Source of the DNA: Cyanobium sp. FGCU52
GTDB taxonomy: Bacteria; Cyanobacteriota; Cyanobacteriia; PCC-6307; Cyanobiaceae
Direction of reading: 5' to 3'
DNA: 64,000 nt
NCBI GenBank assembly: GCA_024958715.1
Contig: JANWUS010000029.1
Span: 54,930 to 118,929, forward strand
Shown here: piece after piece, positions 27,237 through 36,708 of the stretch
Position numbering within the stretch: the stretch's first letter is position 1
How the letters are laid out: every line of letters begins with the position of its first letter
Position numbers and translations under genes: made by a program
Notes under the pieces: model-generated
Told to the model about the DNA's origin: nothing
The model's database searches: none
Seen by the model: only the letters and a program-made list of their open reading frames with translations

Positions 27237-28571
27237 TCAGGCAACCACCACAGCTCGCAGCAGTCCCACCAGGGCCGCCGCCCCGATCAGCGGCAACACG
27301 TCCCACCCCCGGCCCAGCAGCAGCGCCAGGGCGGCCAGCATCAGGGCGAAGGCACCGGCATCCACGTGTCCCTGGGGCAGCAGAACGGGACCGGCAAAGA
27401 ACAGGGCCAGGCTCATGATCACACCCACCACCACGGCGGTGATCGCCGTGAGCGGTCCGTCGAGCCGCAGGTCTTCGCGGCTGGCCTCCACCAGTGGAGC
27501 CCCCGCGAGGATGAACACGAAGGAGGGCAGGAAGGTGAACCACACCACCACCAGCCCGGCGGCCAGGGCCCGCGCCAGGCTGCCGGCCTCCTGCCAGCCA
27601 CCCATGAAGCCCACGAAGGCCACCACCATGATCAGGGGGCCCGGGGTGGTCTCCCCGAGGGCCAGGCCATCCACCATCTGGGCCGCACTCAGCCAGCCGA
27701 AGTCCTCCACCGCCCCGCGGGCCACGTAGGGCAGCACCGCGTAGGCACCGCCGAAGCTGAGCAGGGCCACCCGCGAGAAGAAGCGGGCCATGGTGGCCAG
27801 CAGCCCGTTCCAGCCATCCGTTAGACCCAGCGCCGCCAGCGGCAGCCCCAGGGCGAGGCCGCCGGCCAGCAGGGCGAGAGCGAGCCCGCGGCGGGAGAAG
27901 CGGGCATGGGGCGGGGGTGGGGTGCGGTCGTCGTGCAGGGCGGCAGGCGGCCGGTCAGCCGTGGCCGCAGCCGCCTCGGTCCGCTCCTGGCCCGCCAGAG
28001 CGGGCCGGATCCAGTGGGGCCGGTACCGGGCCGCCAGGGCTCCGAGCAGGGCGGCGCCGGCCAGCAGCAGCGGGTAAGGGAGCTGCAGCAGGGACAGGCC
28101 GAGCAGGGCCGCCAGGGCGATGGCCACCAGCAGGGGGGTGTGCAGGGTGCGCCGGCCCAGGCGCCAGGCCGCCTGCAGCACGATCGCCAGCACGGCGGGC
28201 TTGAGAGCCCAGAACACGGCCGTGAGCACGGGCAGCTGGCCCCAAAGGGCGTAGATGCTGGCCAGGCTCAGCAGCACCAGCACCGACGGCAGCAGGAACA
28301 GGCCGCCAGCCACCAGGCCTCCCGGCACCCCGTGCATCAGCCAGCCCAGGTAGGTGGCCAGCTGGGTGGCCTCCGGTCCGGGCAGGACCATGCAGTAGTT
28401 GAGGGCATGGAGGAAGCGCCGCTCCGAGAGCCAGCGCTGGCGCTGCACCAGTTCGCCATGCAACAGAGCGATCTGGCCGGCCGGACCGCCGAAGCTCACC
28501 CAGCCCAGCCGGGCCCAGAAGCGGGCGGCTTCCGCCAGCGTGACCGGTACGGGGGGATTCTCCGTCGTCAC
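27237..28571 (-). CDS. chrA: Chromate transporter, two-domain ChrA
   Basis: 444 aa from GTG 28571. Two homologous CHR halves are visible: FWARLGWVSFGGPAGQIAL near residue 15 and FFSRVALLSFGGAYAVLPYV near 265, each followed by a Pro-Gly-rich loop (LPGPEATQLATYLG, ETTPGPLIMVVAFVG). ChrA exports chromate, a sulfate analogue, which fits the nearby sulfate genes. It starts 4 bases after the stop of the glutamine amidotransferase gene, so probably one transcript. About 10-12 membrane segments. Confidence 0.88.
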   Translation of the reverse strand: MTTENPPVPVTLAEAARFWARLGWVSFGGPAGQIALLHGELVQRQRWLSERRFLHALNYCMVLPGPEATQLATYLGWLMHGVPGGLVAGGLFLLPSVLVLLSLASIYALWGQLPVLTAVFWALKPAVLAIVLQAAWRLGRRTLHTPLLVAIALAALLGLSLLQLPYPLLLAGAALLGALAARYRPHWIRPALAGQERTEAAAATADRPPAALHDDRTPPPPHARFSRRGLALALLAGGLALGLPLAALGLTDGWNGLLATMARFFSRVALLSFGGAYAVLPYVARGAVEDFGWLSAAQMVDGLALGETTPGPLIMVVAFVGFMGGWQEAGSLARALAAGLVVVWFTFLPSFVFILAGAPLVEASREDLRLDGPLTAITAVVVGVIMSLALFFAGPVLLPQGHVDAGAFALMLAALALLLGRGWDVLPLIGAAALVGLLRAVVVA

Positions 28572-28575
28572 GGGC

Positions 28576-29376
28576 CTACGCCTGCACCGGCTCCCGCTCC
28601 GGCAAGGCATGCTCCACCCGCTCCCCATGGGCATAGAGAACGGCCTCGCCCACGGCCAGGGGTTGCCACACCTCGTCGCTCGTGAGCGGTTCGGTGCTGA
28701 TCAGCGTCACCACGTCGTCGTGGCAGGCCAGTTCGGCGAAATCCACGCTGAGATCGGCATCCGCCAGGGTGGCCTGGGCGAACGGCGCCCGCCGGGTGAG
28801 GCAGTGAAGCCGGGTGCCCGCATAGGCGAACAGCCAGCGCCCCTCGGCGATCAGGCAGTTGAAGATGCCCTGGCGGGCCAGCAGCTCGGAGGCTCGCACC
28901 AGGGCCAGGAACACGGCATGGCGATCGGCAGGATCCACCCGGTCCCGCTCCAGCCCCTCCAGGATCCAGCAGAAGGCCGCTTCGCTGTCGGTGGTGCCCT
29001 CCGGCCGGAAGGAGCCCTGCAGAGGGATCTCGCCTTCCAGATGTCCGTTGTGGGCGAACACCCATTCGCGACCACCCCAGCGCCGGTGGAACGGATGGCA
29101 GTTCTCCAGCGCCACGATGCCGCGGGTGGCCTTGCGGATGTGGGCGATGGAGCAGTGGGCCCGCAGATCGAGCGACTCCACCTGGGCGGCGATCGGCGAG
29201 AAGGCAGCGGGGGCGTCCTCGCGGTAGAGGTCCACCCCATCGCCATCGGGGTCGAAGCTGGCCAGGCCCCAGCCATCCCCGTGATCACCGGTGGCCCCGC
29301 CCCGACGGCGCAGGCCGTGGAAGGAGAAGCGCATGTCGGTGGGGGTGTTGGCACTCAGGGCCAGCAGTTCGCACAT
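28576..29376 (-). CDS. Class II glutamine amidotransferase (YafJ/EgtC-like)
   Basis: 266 aa. The start at ATG 29376 is fixed by the class II requirement for Cys at position 2 (MCELLALSAN). Further motifs are RGGATGDHGDGWGLA, SIAHIRKAT, the FAHNGHL strand and GTTDSEAAFCWIL. It is a stand-alone Ntn-hydrolase glutaminase domain, as in YafJ or EgtC. Its acceptor reaction is unknown; EgtC homologues act in ergothioneine synthesis, but no egt genes are seen here. It lies between chrA and a sulfate-binding protein. Confidence 0.85.
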   Translation of the reverse strand: MCELLALSANTPTDMRFSFHGLRRRGGATGDHGDGWGLASFDPDGDGVDLYREDAPAAFSPIAAQVESLDLRAHCSIAHIRKATRGIVALENCHPFHRRWGGREWVFAHNGHLEGEIPLQGSFRPEGTTDSEAAFCWILEGLERDRVDPADRHAVFLALVRASELLARQGIFNCLIAEGRWLFAYAGTRLHCLTRRAPFAQATLADADLSVDFAELACHDDVVTLISTEPLTSDEVWQPLAVGEAVLYAHGERVEHALPEREPVQA

Positions 29377-29390
29377 GGGGGCAGACCGGA

Positions 29391-30512
29391 TCAGCGGCTC
29401 GTGCGGAACAGTTCGTCCCAGAGTCCGCCGCTCTTGCCGAAGAAGGTCTTGTCGATCTTGCTCCAGCCGCCGAAATCCGCCGCGCTGAACAGCGTCTTCA
29501 CCGAGGCGAAGCGATCCTTCACCCGGGCCCACACGCTGGCGTTCACCGGCCGGAAGCCCTCCTCGGCGAAGATCTCCTGGGCCGGCTCGCTGCTCAGATA
29601 GGCCGCCAGGGCTTCGGCGGCCTTGCGCGTGCCCTTCTTGTCCACGTTCTTGTCCACCACTGCCACCGGGCCCTCGATGCGCACGTTCACCTCGGGAACG
29701 AGGAAGGGGGCCTTCAGCTCGCCCATCTTCGTCGCCAGGATCGCCTCGTTCTCATAGTTCAGCAGCACGTCCCCCTGGCCCCGCTTGAGGAAGGTGTCGG
29801 TGGCTTCGCGGGCGTCCTTGGGCAGGTTGTCCACGTTGCGGTACACCGCGGTCACGAACTGCTTGGCCTGCTCCTCGCTGCCGCCGGTCTGGGTCACCGA
29901 GCCCCACAGCCCCAGGAAGTTCCAGCGGGCCCCGCCGGAGGTCTTGGGGTTGGCGGTGATCACCGTCACGTCGGGACGCGCGAGATCCTTCCAGGTCTTC
30001 ACCCCCTTGGGATTGCCGTCGCGGGTGAGGAAGGCCACCACCGAGTGGGTGATGATCGAATCGTTGGGAAACTCCTTCTCCCAGCCGGGCTCGATCAGGC
30101 CGGCCTTCTGCAGCTTCTCCACATCGCCGGCCAAGGCAAGGGTCGCCACATCGGCCTCGAGGCCATCGATGATCGCCCTTGTCTGGCTGCCGGAGCCGCC
30201 GTAACTGGTGCGGATGTTGATGGTTTCGCCGGTCTTGGCCTTCCACTCGGCCTGGAACCTGGGCAGGATCCGGTCGTAAGCGCTTTTGGTGACGGCGTAG
30301 CTCACCAGCAGCAGCTCCTTGCCAGCCCCGCCCTGGCCACCAGCGCTCTGGTCTCCGGCGCCCTGACCGGTGCCCGCCGCACCCTCGCCGGGGGTGGATC
30401 CACCGCCGCAGCCCCCCAACAGGCTGGCGCTGCCCACCAGGGCCAGGGCGAGCAGGGCGCGCCGGCGCGGCAGCACGCCGACGACAGGGCGAGGCGGAAA
30501 GAAAGAAACCAC
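29391..30512 (-). CDS. sbpA: Sulfate ABC transporter substrate-binding lipoprotein
   Basis: 373 aa from GTG 30512. Lipobox LLGGC (Cys about residue 35) followed by a Gly-rich linker with TPGEGAAGTGQGAGDQ. The mature domain has the sulfate/thiosulfate-binding signatures LLVSYAVTKSAYDRI, YGGSGSQTRAIIDGLEADV, NPKTSGGARWNFL and DVLLNYENEA. It is a paralogue of the gene just upstream, but lipid-anchored. It serves CysTWA located 4 kb away. Confidence 0.9.
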   Translation of the reverse strand: MVSFFPPRPVVGVLPRRRALLALALVGSASLLGGCGGGSTPGEGAAGTGQGAGDQSAGGQGGAGKELLLVSYAVTKSAYDRILPRFQAEWKAKTGETINIRTSYGGSGSQTRAIIDGLEADVATLALAGDVEKLQKAGLIEPGWEKEFPNDSIITHSVVAFLTRDGNPKGVKTWKDLARPDVTVITANPKTSGGARWNFLGLWGSVTQTGGSEEQAKQFVTAVYRNVDNLPKDAREATDTFLKRGQGDVLLNYENEAILATKMGELKAPFLVPEVNVRIEGPVAVVDKNVDKKGTRKAAEALAAYLSSEPAQEIFAEEGFRPVNASVWARVKDRFASVKTLFSAADFGGWSKIDKTFFGKSGGLWDELFRTSR

Positions 30513-30591
30513 GGTAAGACGACTGGAAACCGGAGTTCAGTTTACACGCATCCTCGGCGGGGAAATCGTCTTTGCGGTGCAGGGCGCCAGC

Positions 30592-30621
30592 AGAAAGCCC
30601 CAGTCGCCTGACGACCGGGGC
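30592..30621 (-). terminator. Hairpin terminator between the two sulfate-binding genes
   Basis: Read on the minus strand: GCCCCGGTCG, loop TCAGG, CGACTGGGGC (one mismatch), then CTTTC. It follows the second sulfate-binding gene and would separate or attenuate transcription into sbpA. Confidence 0.55.
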
Positions 30622-30659
30622 CGTGAGTCCCGTGGGCAACGCGTCCCCAGGAACGCCGA

Positions 30660-31721
30660 TCAGCGGGTCTTGGCGAAGATCTGATCCCAGATGGCGCCCT
30701 TGCCGAAGAACTTCTTATCCACGGCGGCCCAGCCGCCGAAGTCACCCACGCGGAAGAACTTGACAGCGGGGAAACGGTTGCCCGCGTAGGCCTTGCCCTC
30801 CGGGGTGACCGGCCGGATGCCGTTGTCGGCGAAGGCCTTCTGGGCTGGCGCCGTGAACAGGAAGCGGGCGAAGGCGGTGGCCACCTGGCGGGTGCCCTTC
30901 TTGTCCACATAGCGGTCGACCACGGCGATCGGCTGCTCGGTGAGCACGTTGGGGCTGAACGTCTTCACCGGGGTGGTCCACTCCCCGATTCTCCGGGCCA
31001 GGATCGCCTCGCTCTCCCAGTTCAGCAGCACATCGCCCTGCTTGCGCTTCACGAAGGTGTCCGTGGCTTCGCGGGCATCCTTGGGCAGCACCTCGGCGTT
31101 CTTGTACACACCGGTGATGAAGCTCCTGGCCTGGGCCTCGCTGCCGCCCCCACGGGTGATGGCTCCCCAGAGCGCCAGGAAATTCCAGCGGGCGCCGCCG
31201 GAGGTCTTGGGATTGGCGAGCACCGACTCGACGTTCTTGTTGTCGAGATCCCTCCAGCCGTTGATCTTCTTGGGGTTCCCGGGGCGAACGAAGGCCACCA
31301 CGGTGGAGTTGGTGGCGATCGAGTTGTTGGGGAGCTCCTTCTCCCAGCCCGGATTGATCAGGCCCTTCTCCTGGATCTTGAGCACGTCGGCGGTCATGGC
31401 CAGGCCCACCACATCGGCCTCGAGGCCATCGATCACGGCGCGGGTCTGGCTGCCGGAGCCGCCGTAGCTGGTCTTGACGTCGACGTCCTGGCCGGTCCTG
31501 CGCTTCCAGTCGGCCTTGAACAGGGGAATGATCCTGTCGTAGGCCGCCTTGGTGACGGCGAAGCTCACCAGCAGGATCGTCTGCTTCTTGGCCGGCTGCT
31601 GGGCCTGGGCGCTGGCCTGGAGCAGCGCCTGAGTGCCGACCACGGCGATCGGGGCGGCCAGACCCGCCAGGGCCAGGCCGACGCAGGCCCGGCGACCCAG
31701 CCAGGAGGTGGTGTTAACCAC
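30660..31721 (-). CDS. sbpA: Sulfate ABC transporter substrate-binding protein (second copy)
   Basis: 353 aa from GTG 31721. A typical cleavable signal (LALAGLAAPIAVVGTQALLQ ending ASAQAQ) has no lipobox, unlike its paralogue. The mature part has LLVSFAVTKAAYDRI, YGGSGSQTRAVIDGLEADV, NPKTSGGARWNFL and DVLLNWESEA. It is divergent from an Rrf2-type regulator (146-base gap). AACCGTGGTT, an imperfect inverted repeat, overlaps the start codon and recurs in part (ACCGTGGTT) at the start of the other copy. Confidence 0.9.
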   Translation of the reverse strand: MVNTTSWLGRRACVGLALAGLAAPIAVVGTQALLQASAQAQQPAKKQTILLVSFAVTKAAYDRIIPLFKADWKRRTGQDVDVKTSYGGSGSQTRAVIDGLEADVVGLAMTADVLKIQEKGLINPGWEKELPNNSIATNSTVVAFVRPGNPKKINGWRDLDNKNVESVLANPKTSGGARWNFLALWGAITRGGGSEAQARSFITGVYKNAEVLPKDAREATDTFVKRKQGDVLLNWESEAILARRIGEWTTPVKTFSPNVLTEQPIAVVDRYVDKKGTRQVATAFARFLFTAPAQKAFADNGIRPVTPEGKAYAGNRFPAVKFFRVGDFGGWAAVDKKFFGKGAIWDQIFAKTR

Positions 31722-31867
31722 GGTTGTCCGATTGGGGAACTTGTGCAACGTACGGAGCCCGCCCGCCCGGTCGACGTAACCCGGGCTACCCCGTCGGGAC
31801 GCCCCGGAATCCCCTCCCCTGGGGCCCGGCGGCTGGCACAATCCCCACCATTGCGCCGTGGATCTCC

Positions 31868-32299
31868 ATGGGTTTCAGCGCCAAGACCGAGTACGGACTG
31901 GTGGCCCTGATGGAGCTGGCCGGCATCCACGGTCAGGGGGGCGTGCTCCAGGTGGCGGAGATCGCCCAGCGCCAGGGCATCCCCGACCGCTATCTCGAGC
32001 AGATGCTCACCAGTCTGCGCCGCGGCCAGATCCTGCGCAGCATCCGCGGTCCCCGGGGCGGCTACCAGCTGGCCCGCCCCCCTGCCGAAATCCAGGTGGC
32101 CGAGGTGGTGCAGTGCCTGGAAGGCGAAGCCACCGCCCGCGGCTCGGGCCAGCGCAACACCCCGGAATCCGACGTGCTCGCCGCGCTGGAGGGGCGTCTC
32201 GACGCCGCCCGCCGCTCGATCCTGGAGGGCACCACGCTGCTGGATCTGCTCGAGGAGCGCGACCGGCTGGTGCAGGCCCAGGCCATGTACTTCATCTGA
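31868..32299 (+). CDS. Rrf2 family transcriptional regulator
   Basis: 143 aa from ATG 31868. Winged helix of the Rrf2 type: FSAKTEYGLVALMELA, VAEIAQRQGIPDRYLEQML, IRSIRGPRGGYQLARP is nearly canonical. Only one Cys (VVQCLEG) is present, so the three-Cys cluster of IscR is absent. Related cysteine-metabolism regulators (CymR type) act on sulfur genes, and this gene diverges from a sulfate-binding protein, so sulfur control is plausible. Confidence 0.87.
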   Translation: MGFSAKTEYGLVALMELAGIHGQGGVLQVAEIAQRQGIPDRYLEQMLTSLRRGQILRSIRGPRGGYQLARPPAEIQVAEVVQCLEGEATARGSGQRNTPESDVLAALEGRLDAARRSILEGTTLLDLLEERDRLVQAQAMYFI

Positions 32300-32325
32300 A
32301 TCCGAGCCCACCGCCGGGCACCCCT

Positions 32326-32350
32326 GGCCCCGCTGCTTCGGCAGGGGGCC
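32326..32350 (+). terminator. UUCG-loop hairpin after the Rrf2 gene
   Basis: GGCCCC(G)CTGC, loop TTCG, GCAGGGGGCC, with one bulged G. A stable tetraloop hairpin 27 bases after the stop. The T tract is weak (tacgttt), so termination is likely but not certain. The remaining sequence to 32512 holds no gene and probably carries the cysR promoter. Confidence 0.5.
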
Positions 32351-32512
32351 TACGTTTGCGTTCAACAACAAAGGCCGCATACCCGATGGGATTTATGCGC
32401 TAACTTGTCGCCATCTGCTCGTGGCCCATGGGCTGTTGTCGCCGAATGCCTTCCGCCGGCTGCCTGCCGGCCGCTCCTTTCCCCTCCATGACATCTCCTC
32501 CCCTTCACTTCC

Positions 32513-33082
32513 ATGAACGCTTCACTCACGCGCCCGGCTCTCCGCCTCACCCTTCTGCCCGGTGACGTCCTCCCCGAAGGCCTGAACTGGCGCATCCAGG
32601 ACGGCTACATCCGCACCGCCGCCTGGGACGAAGAGGGCGAATCGATCACCCTCGGCCTCTGGGGCCCCGGTGACTGGGTCACCAACGCCTACTCCACCCT
32701 CCACCCCGTGGAGGTGCAATGCCTCTCTACCGTCGTCGTGGATCAGGTGGATCCCACCGATGAGGAGATCCTTGCCTTCCTGCGGCACCAGATCCGCAAC
32801 ACCGAGGAGATCTTCGAGATCAACCGCATCCGCAGTGCCGAAGAGCGCCTCCTCTCCCTGCTGCGCTGGATCGGCAGCCGCTTCGGCCAGGTGAGCAGCC
32901 GGGGCACACGCCTGTCGCTCAAGGACATGAACCTCACCCACCGGGGGCTGGCAGAGATCTGCGGCCTCACCCGCGTCACCGTGACCAAGACCCTCAATCG
33001 CTTCAAGACCCTCGGTCTGCTGGAGAAGGTGAGCGAGGCCGATCTGCTGATTCCGGCTTCCCCCGCTCTGGCAAGGCTCTGA
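32513..33082 (+). CDS. cysR: Crp/Fnr family regulator, CysR-like
   Basis: 189 aa. A shortened cyclic-nucleotide-type sensor domain (GLWGPGDWVTNAYSTLHPV, without the cAMP-binding motif) is followed by a Crp winged helix, with recognition helix in LTHRGLAEICGLTRVTVTKTLNRF (about 140-163). In Synechococcus PCC 7942 CysR is the Crp-family activator of sulfate transport genes and sits beside them; here it lies among sbpA, cysA, cysT and cysW. The symbol is assigned from family plus context. Confidence 0.8.
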   Translation: MNASLTRPALRLTLLPGDVLPEGLNWRIQDGYIRTAAWDEEGESITLGLWGPGDWVTNAYSTLHPVEVQCLSTVVVDQVDPTDEEILAFLRHQIRNTEEIFEINRIRSAEERLLSLLRWIGSRFGQVSSRGTRLSLKDMNLTHRGLAEICGLTRVTVTKTLNRFKTLGLLEKVSEADLLIPASPALARL

Positions 33083-33156
33083 CGGAGTCGCTTCGATGGC
33101 GACGTCGTTCGTGACGTCGCCCGCTTCCTTCCTTCTCTTCCTCCGCGATCGTTCCC

Positions 33157-33333
33157 ATGGCAGCCCAGCATCTGCGCGCGCGCGCCTCCCGGCCCGAGTT
33201 GCAGCGCTACACCCTCGAATTCCGCAACGGCGAACTGCTCCGCCACCAGGACCCGCTGGCCCTGGCCCAGTACCGCTCCGATGCCCGGCTGGCCCGGGTG
33301 CACCCCGAGCAGCCGGCCCAGCAGGCTGCTTGA
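33157..33333 (+). CDS. Small conserved-looking protein, 58 aa
   Basis: ATG 33157 to TGA 33333. The sequence has a basic start (AAQHLRARASRPELQ) and a core YTLEFRNGELLRHQDPLALA that looks like a real folded peptide. It lies between cysR and the convergent cysA, 75 bases after cysR, perhaps in the same transcript. No function recognised; a longer frame starting at 33096 is out of phase and is not supported. Confidence 0.6.
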   Translation: MAAQHLRARASRPELQRYTLEFRNGELLRHQDPLALAQYRSDARLARVHPEQPAQQAA

Positions 33334-33346
33334 GGGGCTGATCCCC

Positions 33347-34369
33347 TCAGATGGCGTAGTCGGGTTCGAAACTGCGAGCCTGGCGGCTGGCCACATGCAG
33401 GGTGTCGCCGGGCCGCAGCGAACCGTGATCGATCCCCTCGCGGGGCACCTGGGCCAGCACCGTCTCGCCGTTGTCGAGCACCAGTTCGGCCTGGAGGTCG
33501 CGCCCCATGTGGGTAAGCCGGCGCAGGCGGGCGGGCACCGTGCCCGGCCTGGGCTCGGCATGCAGCTCCACGTGATGGGGGCGGATGAACAGCTGGCCGT
33601 CCTCGCTCGCCGCAGGCGCGTGCTCGCGTCCCACGGGCAGGGCGCCCCGGGGCAGCACGTTCACCGCACCCACAAAGCCCATCACGAAGGGTGAGGAGGG
33701 ATGGTCGTAGATCTCGGCCGGACTGCCGATCTGCTCGATGCGCCCCTCGTTCATCACCACGATCCGGTCGGCCACCTCCATCGCCTCCTCCTGGTCGTGG
33801 GTGACGATCACGGTGGTGACGTGCATCTCGTCGTGCAGATTGCGCAGCCAGGCGCGCAGTTCCTTGCGCACCTTGGCATCGAGGGCGCTGAAGGGTTCAT
33901 CGAGCAGCAGCACCCGCGGCTGCACCGCCAGGGCCCGGGCCAGGGCCACCCGCTGCCGTTGCCCCCCCGACAGCTGGGAGGGGTAGCGATGGCCGTAGCC
34001 GCGCAGCTGCACCAGATCCAGCAGTTCATCCACCCGGGGCCGGATCGCCTCCTTCTTCCAGGCGCGCAGCTCGAGGCCGAAGGCCACGTTTCGGCGCACG
34101 CTGCGGTGCTTGAACAGGGCGAAGTGCTGGAACACGAAGCCCACCTGGCGGTCCTGCACGGAGCGGCCGGTGGCCTCCTCGCCGGTGATCCAGATGCGGC
34201 CGGCGTCGGCGTCGTCCAGGCCGGCGATCAGCCGCAGCAGGGTGCTCTTGCCGGAGCCGGAGGGGCCGAGCAGGGCCACCAGTGAGCCGCTCTCGATGTC
34301 CAGGGTCACGTCGTCGACGGCCCGGAAGCTGCCGAAGTTCTTGCTGACGCTGGCGACGCGGATGCCCAT
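33347..34369 (-). CDS. cysA: Sulfate/thiosulfate ABC transporter ATP-binding protein
   Basis: 340 aa from ATG 34369. Walker [15 protein letters not shown], signature [15 protein letters not shown], Walker [12 protein letters not shown] and H-loop VTHDQEEA. The C-terminal TOBE-like part has [35 protein letters not shown] is the usual CysA wording. It diverges from cysT across a 100-base gap, instead of sitting after cysW as in many genomes. Confidence 0.92.
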   Translation of the reverse strand: MGIRVASVSKNFGSFRAVDDVTLDIESGSLVALLGPSGSGKSTLLRLIAGLDDADAGRIWITGEEATGRSVQDRQVGFVFQHFALFKHRSVRRNVAFGLELRAWKKEAIRPRVDELLDLVQLRGYGHRYPSQLSGGQRQRVALARALAVQPRVLLLDEPFSALDAKVRKELRAWLRNLHDEMHVTTVIVTHDQEEAMEVADRIVVMNEGRIEQIGSPAEIYDHPSSPFVMGFVGAVNVLPRGALPVGREHAPAASEDGQLFIRPHHVELHAEPRPGTVPARLRRLTHMGRDLQAELVLDNGETVLAQVPREGIDHGSLRPGDTLHVASRQARSFEPDYAI

Positions 34370-34469
34370 GGAAGCCGAAGAAGGCCGGACATTCACCCTA
34401 TCATCAGCGGTGAACCGTTCAAACCCACGCACCCCACTGATACGATCGGGATTCCGTTCTTCAGGGCCG

Positions 34470-35335
34470 ATGACCGCTGCCTCGCCACGCCCTCCGCAGG
34501 CGCGGTCCCGCCGGGGTCTGCGCCTGCCTTCGCTGCCTTCCTGGCCCTGGCGCATCACCTGGACCTATCTCACGCTGGTGCTGTTCCTGCCTCTGGCCGG
34601 GATGCTGCTCAAGGCGGCCGGTGTCGGTCCGGCGGGGTTCTGGGCAGCGGCCACCAGCCCGGAAGCGATCGCCTCCTACAAGGTGAGCTTCGGCATCGCC
34701 GCCCTGGCCAGCCTGGTGAACGGCGTGTTCGGCCTGGTGGTGGCCTGGGCGCTGATCCGCTGCCGCTTTCCCGGTCAGCGCCTGCTGGATTCCCTGATCG
34801 ACCTGCCCTTCGCCCTGCCCACAGCGGTGGCGGGCCTGGCCCTCTCGTACGTGTACAGCACCGAGGGCTGGCTGGGTGCACCCCTGATGCAGCTCTTCGG
34901 CCTCAAGGTTTCGTACACGGCCGTGGGGGGGGGGGGGTGGCGATGGTGTTCATCTCCCTGCCCTTCGTGGTGCGCACCGTGGAGCCGGTGCTGCGCTCCC
35001 TGGAGAAGGAGCAGGAGGAGGCCGCCTGGTCGCTGGGCGCCAACGAACCCCAGACGTTTTTCAAGGTGGTGCTGCCCCAGCTGATGCCGGCGATCCTGAG
35101 CGGCGTGGCCCAGGGCTACAGCCGGGCGGTGGGCGAATACGGCTCGGTGGTGATGATCTCGAGCAACGTTCCCTTCAAGGATCTGATCACCCCCACCCTG
35201 ATCATCCAGAAACTCGAGGAGTACGACTTCGACTCCGCCACCGTGATCGGCACCGTGATGCTGCTGTTCTCGCTGGTGAGCCTGATGGTGATCAATGCCC
35301 TGCAGGTGTGGGGCCAGCGCTACCAGAACGGCTGA
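34470..35335 (+). pseudogene. cysT: Sulfate ABC transporter permease CysT, frameshifted in a 13-G tract
   Basis: The first part (34470 to about 34925) encodes CysT membrane segments, for example [13 protein letters not shown] and [20 protein letters not shown]; the second part (from about 34937) continues in another frame with [20 protein letters not shown] and [22 protein letters not shown], the EAA loop. The switch falls exactly in a run of 13 G (34925-34937). Eleven G would restore one 288-aa CysT and keep the family's spacing ([11 protein letters not shown] against TPLG-I-F-VALVF); 14 G would also restore the frame. The run could be phase-variable or a sequencing error in a homopolymer. 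Apart from this the gene is complete. Confidence 0.85.
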
Positions 35336-35384
35336 CTCCCTTCTTCCTTTCCCTCCCCAGTCCACCCGCCTCTTCAGCATCACC

Positions 35385-36284
35385 ATGACCTTCACCATCC
35401 CGCCGCTCGAGGACGTCCAGCCGCCCACGTGGGTCAAACCCAGCTTCGGCGCCCGGGCCCGCTCGGCGGTCCCGGCGCTGATCGTGCTGGTGGCCTGCAT
35501 CTACGTGGCGGTGGTGATCCTGCTGCCGGCGCTGGCGGTGGTGGTGCAGGCCTTCGCCAAGGGGGTCGGCCCGTTCCTGGAGAATCTCTCCTCCCCCGAG
35601 CTGTTGTCGGCGCTGCGGCTCACCCTGTTCGCCACGGCGATCGCGGTGCCCTGCAACGTGGTGTTCGGGCTGGCGGCCGCCACGGCCATCGCCCGCCGCC
35701 GCTTCCCCGGCAAGGCGCTGCTGCTGAGCGTGATCGACCTTCCCTTCTCGATCTCACCGGTGGTGGTGGGCCTGATGCTGGTGCTGCTCTACAGCCCCAA
35801 CCACGGCCTGTTCGCCTCGCTGGTGCAGAGCACAGGCTTCAAGATCATCTTCTCCTGGCCCGGCATCGTGCTGGCCACGATCATCGTCACCTTCCCGTTC
35901 ATGGCCCGGGAGGTGATCCCGCTGCTGGAGGAGGAGGGCTGGGAGCAGGAGGAGGCGGCCCGCACCCTGGGGGCCAGCAACTGGCAGGTGTTCTGGAAGG
36001 TCACCCTGCCCTCGGTGCGCTGGGCCGCGCTCTACGGCCTGATCCTCACCACCGCCCGTGCCCTGGGGGAGTTCGGCGCCGTGGCCGTGGTGAGCGGCAA
36101 CATCGCCAACCAGACCCAGACCCTGCCGCTGTTCGTGGAGGACGCCTACAAGCAGTACCACACCGAAATGGCCTTCGGTGCCGCCATGGTGCTCGGGGGC
36201 GTGGCGATCGTGTCGCTGCTGCTCAAGATCCTGGTGGAGCAGCTGCTCGAGCGCGACCGCCGCGCCGGCGCTGGCCCGCTCTGA
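35385..36284 (+). CDS. cysW: Sulfate ABC transporter permease
   Basis: 299 aa from ATG 35385, 49 bases after cysT. Six membrane segments, with LIVLVACIYVAVVILLPALAV first, then DLPFSISPVVVGLMLVLLY and the EAA loop EEEGWEQEEAARTLGASNW. LGEFGAVAVVSGNIANQTQT is the CysW family wording. It forms the channel with CysT and is energised by CysA. Confidence 0.93.
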   Translation: MTFTIPPLEDVQPPTWVKPSFGARARSAVPALIVLVACIYVAVVILLPALAVVVQAFAKGVGPFLENLSSPELLSALRLTLFATAIAVPCNVVFGLAAATAIARRRFPGKALLLSVIDLPFSISPVVVGLMLVLLYSPNHGLFASLVQSTGFKIIFSWPGIVLATIIVTFPFMAREVIPLLEEEGWEQEEAARTLGASNWQVFWKVTLPSVRWAALYGLILTTARALGEFGAVAVVSGNIANQTQTLPLFVEDAYKQYHTEMAFGAAMVLGGVAIVSLLLKILVEQLLERDRRAGAGPL

Positions 36285-36289
36285 TGCCT

Positions 36290-36502
36290 TCAGTGGCGGT
36301 ACTGGGCATCCACCCAGCAGCGGGGCAGCGCCTCGCCGGAGGGGAACACCAGATCGCTCTTGGCGTAGTCGGCCGGGTCCTGCAGTTCCTCGCCGCCGTG
36401 GAGGCGGGCCTGCACCTTGTCCTGGAAGGGATCGAACAGCTGCGGGAGGTCGAGCACCTCCACCAGGCTGGAGGCTTCGTCGTGGCGGAGTTTGAGGAAC
36501 AT
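36290..36502 (-). CDS. Small conserved cyanobacterial protein next to the sulfate permease
   Basis: 70 aa beginning MFLKLRHDEASSLVEVLDLP, with QLFDPFQDKVQARLHGGEE and FPSGEALPRCWVD near the end. I recognise this as a type of short protein common in cyanobacteria, without an assigned function. It is convergent to cysW with a six-base gap. The acidic start and the single Cys (PRCW) are its notable features. Confidence 0.8.
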   Translation of the reverse strand: MFLKLRHDEASSLVEVLDLPQLFDPFQDKVQARLHGGEELQDPADYAKSDLVFPSGEALPRCWVDAQYRH

Positions 36503-36708
36503 GGCCGGTTCCGCGGGATGTCCTCAGTGTGTGTCGGTGGCTCCCGGGAGGGCGGCTGGCGGCATCAGTTGCAACATCGCTCGTGCCACGACCCCTTTCC
36601 AGGTAACGGATCGCCACGGTTCGCTCACCCAGCCCCGCTCCCCGTTGGCGCCTCCGCAGCCCGCAGGTCTAATGAAGGCACGAGGGCCACCGGATCCCAC
36701 AGCGCTTC

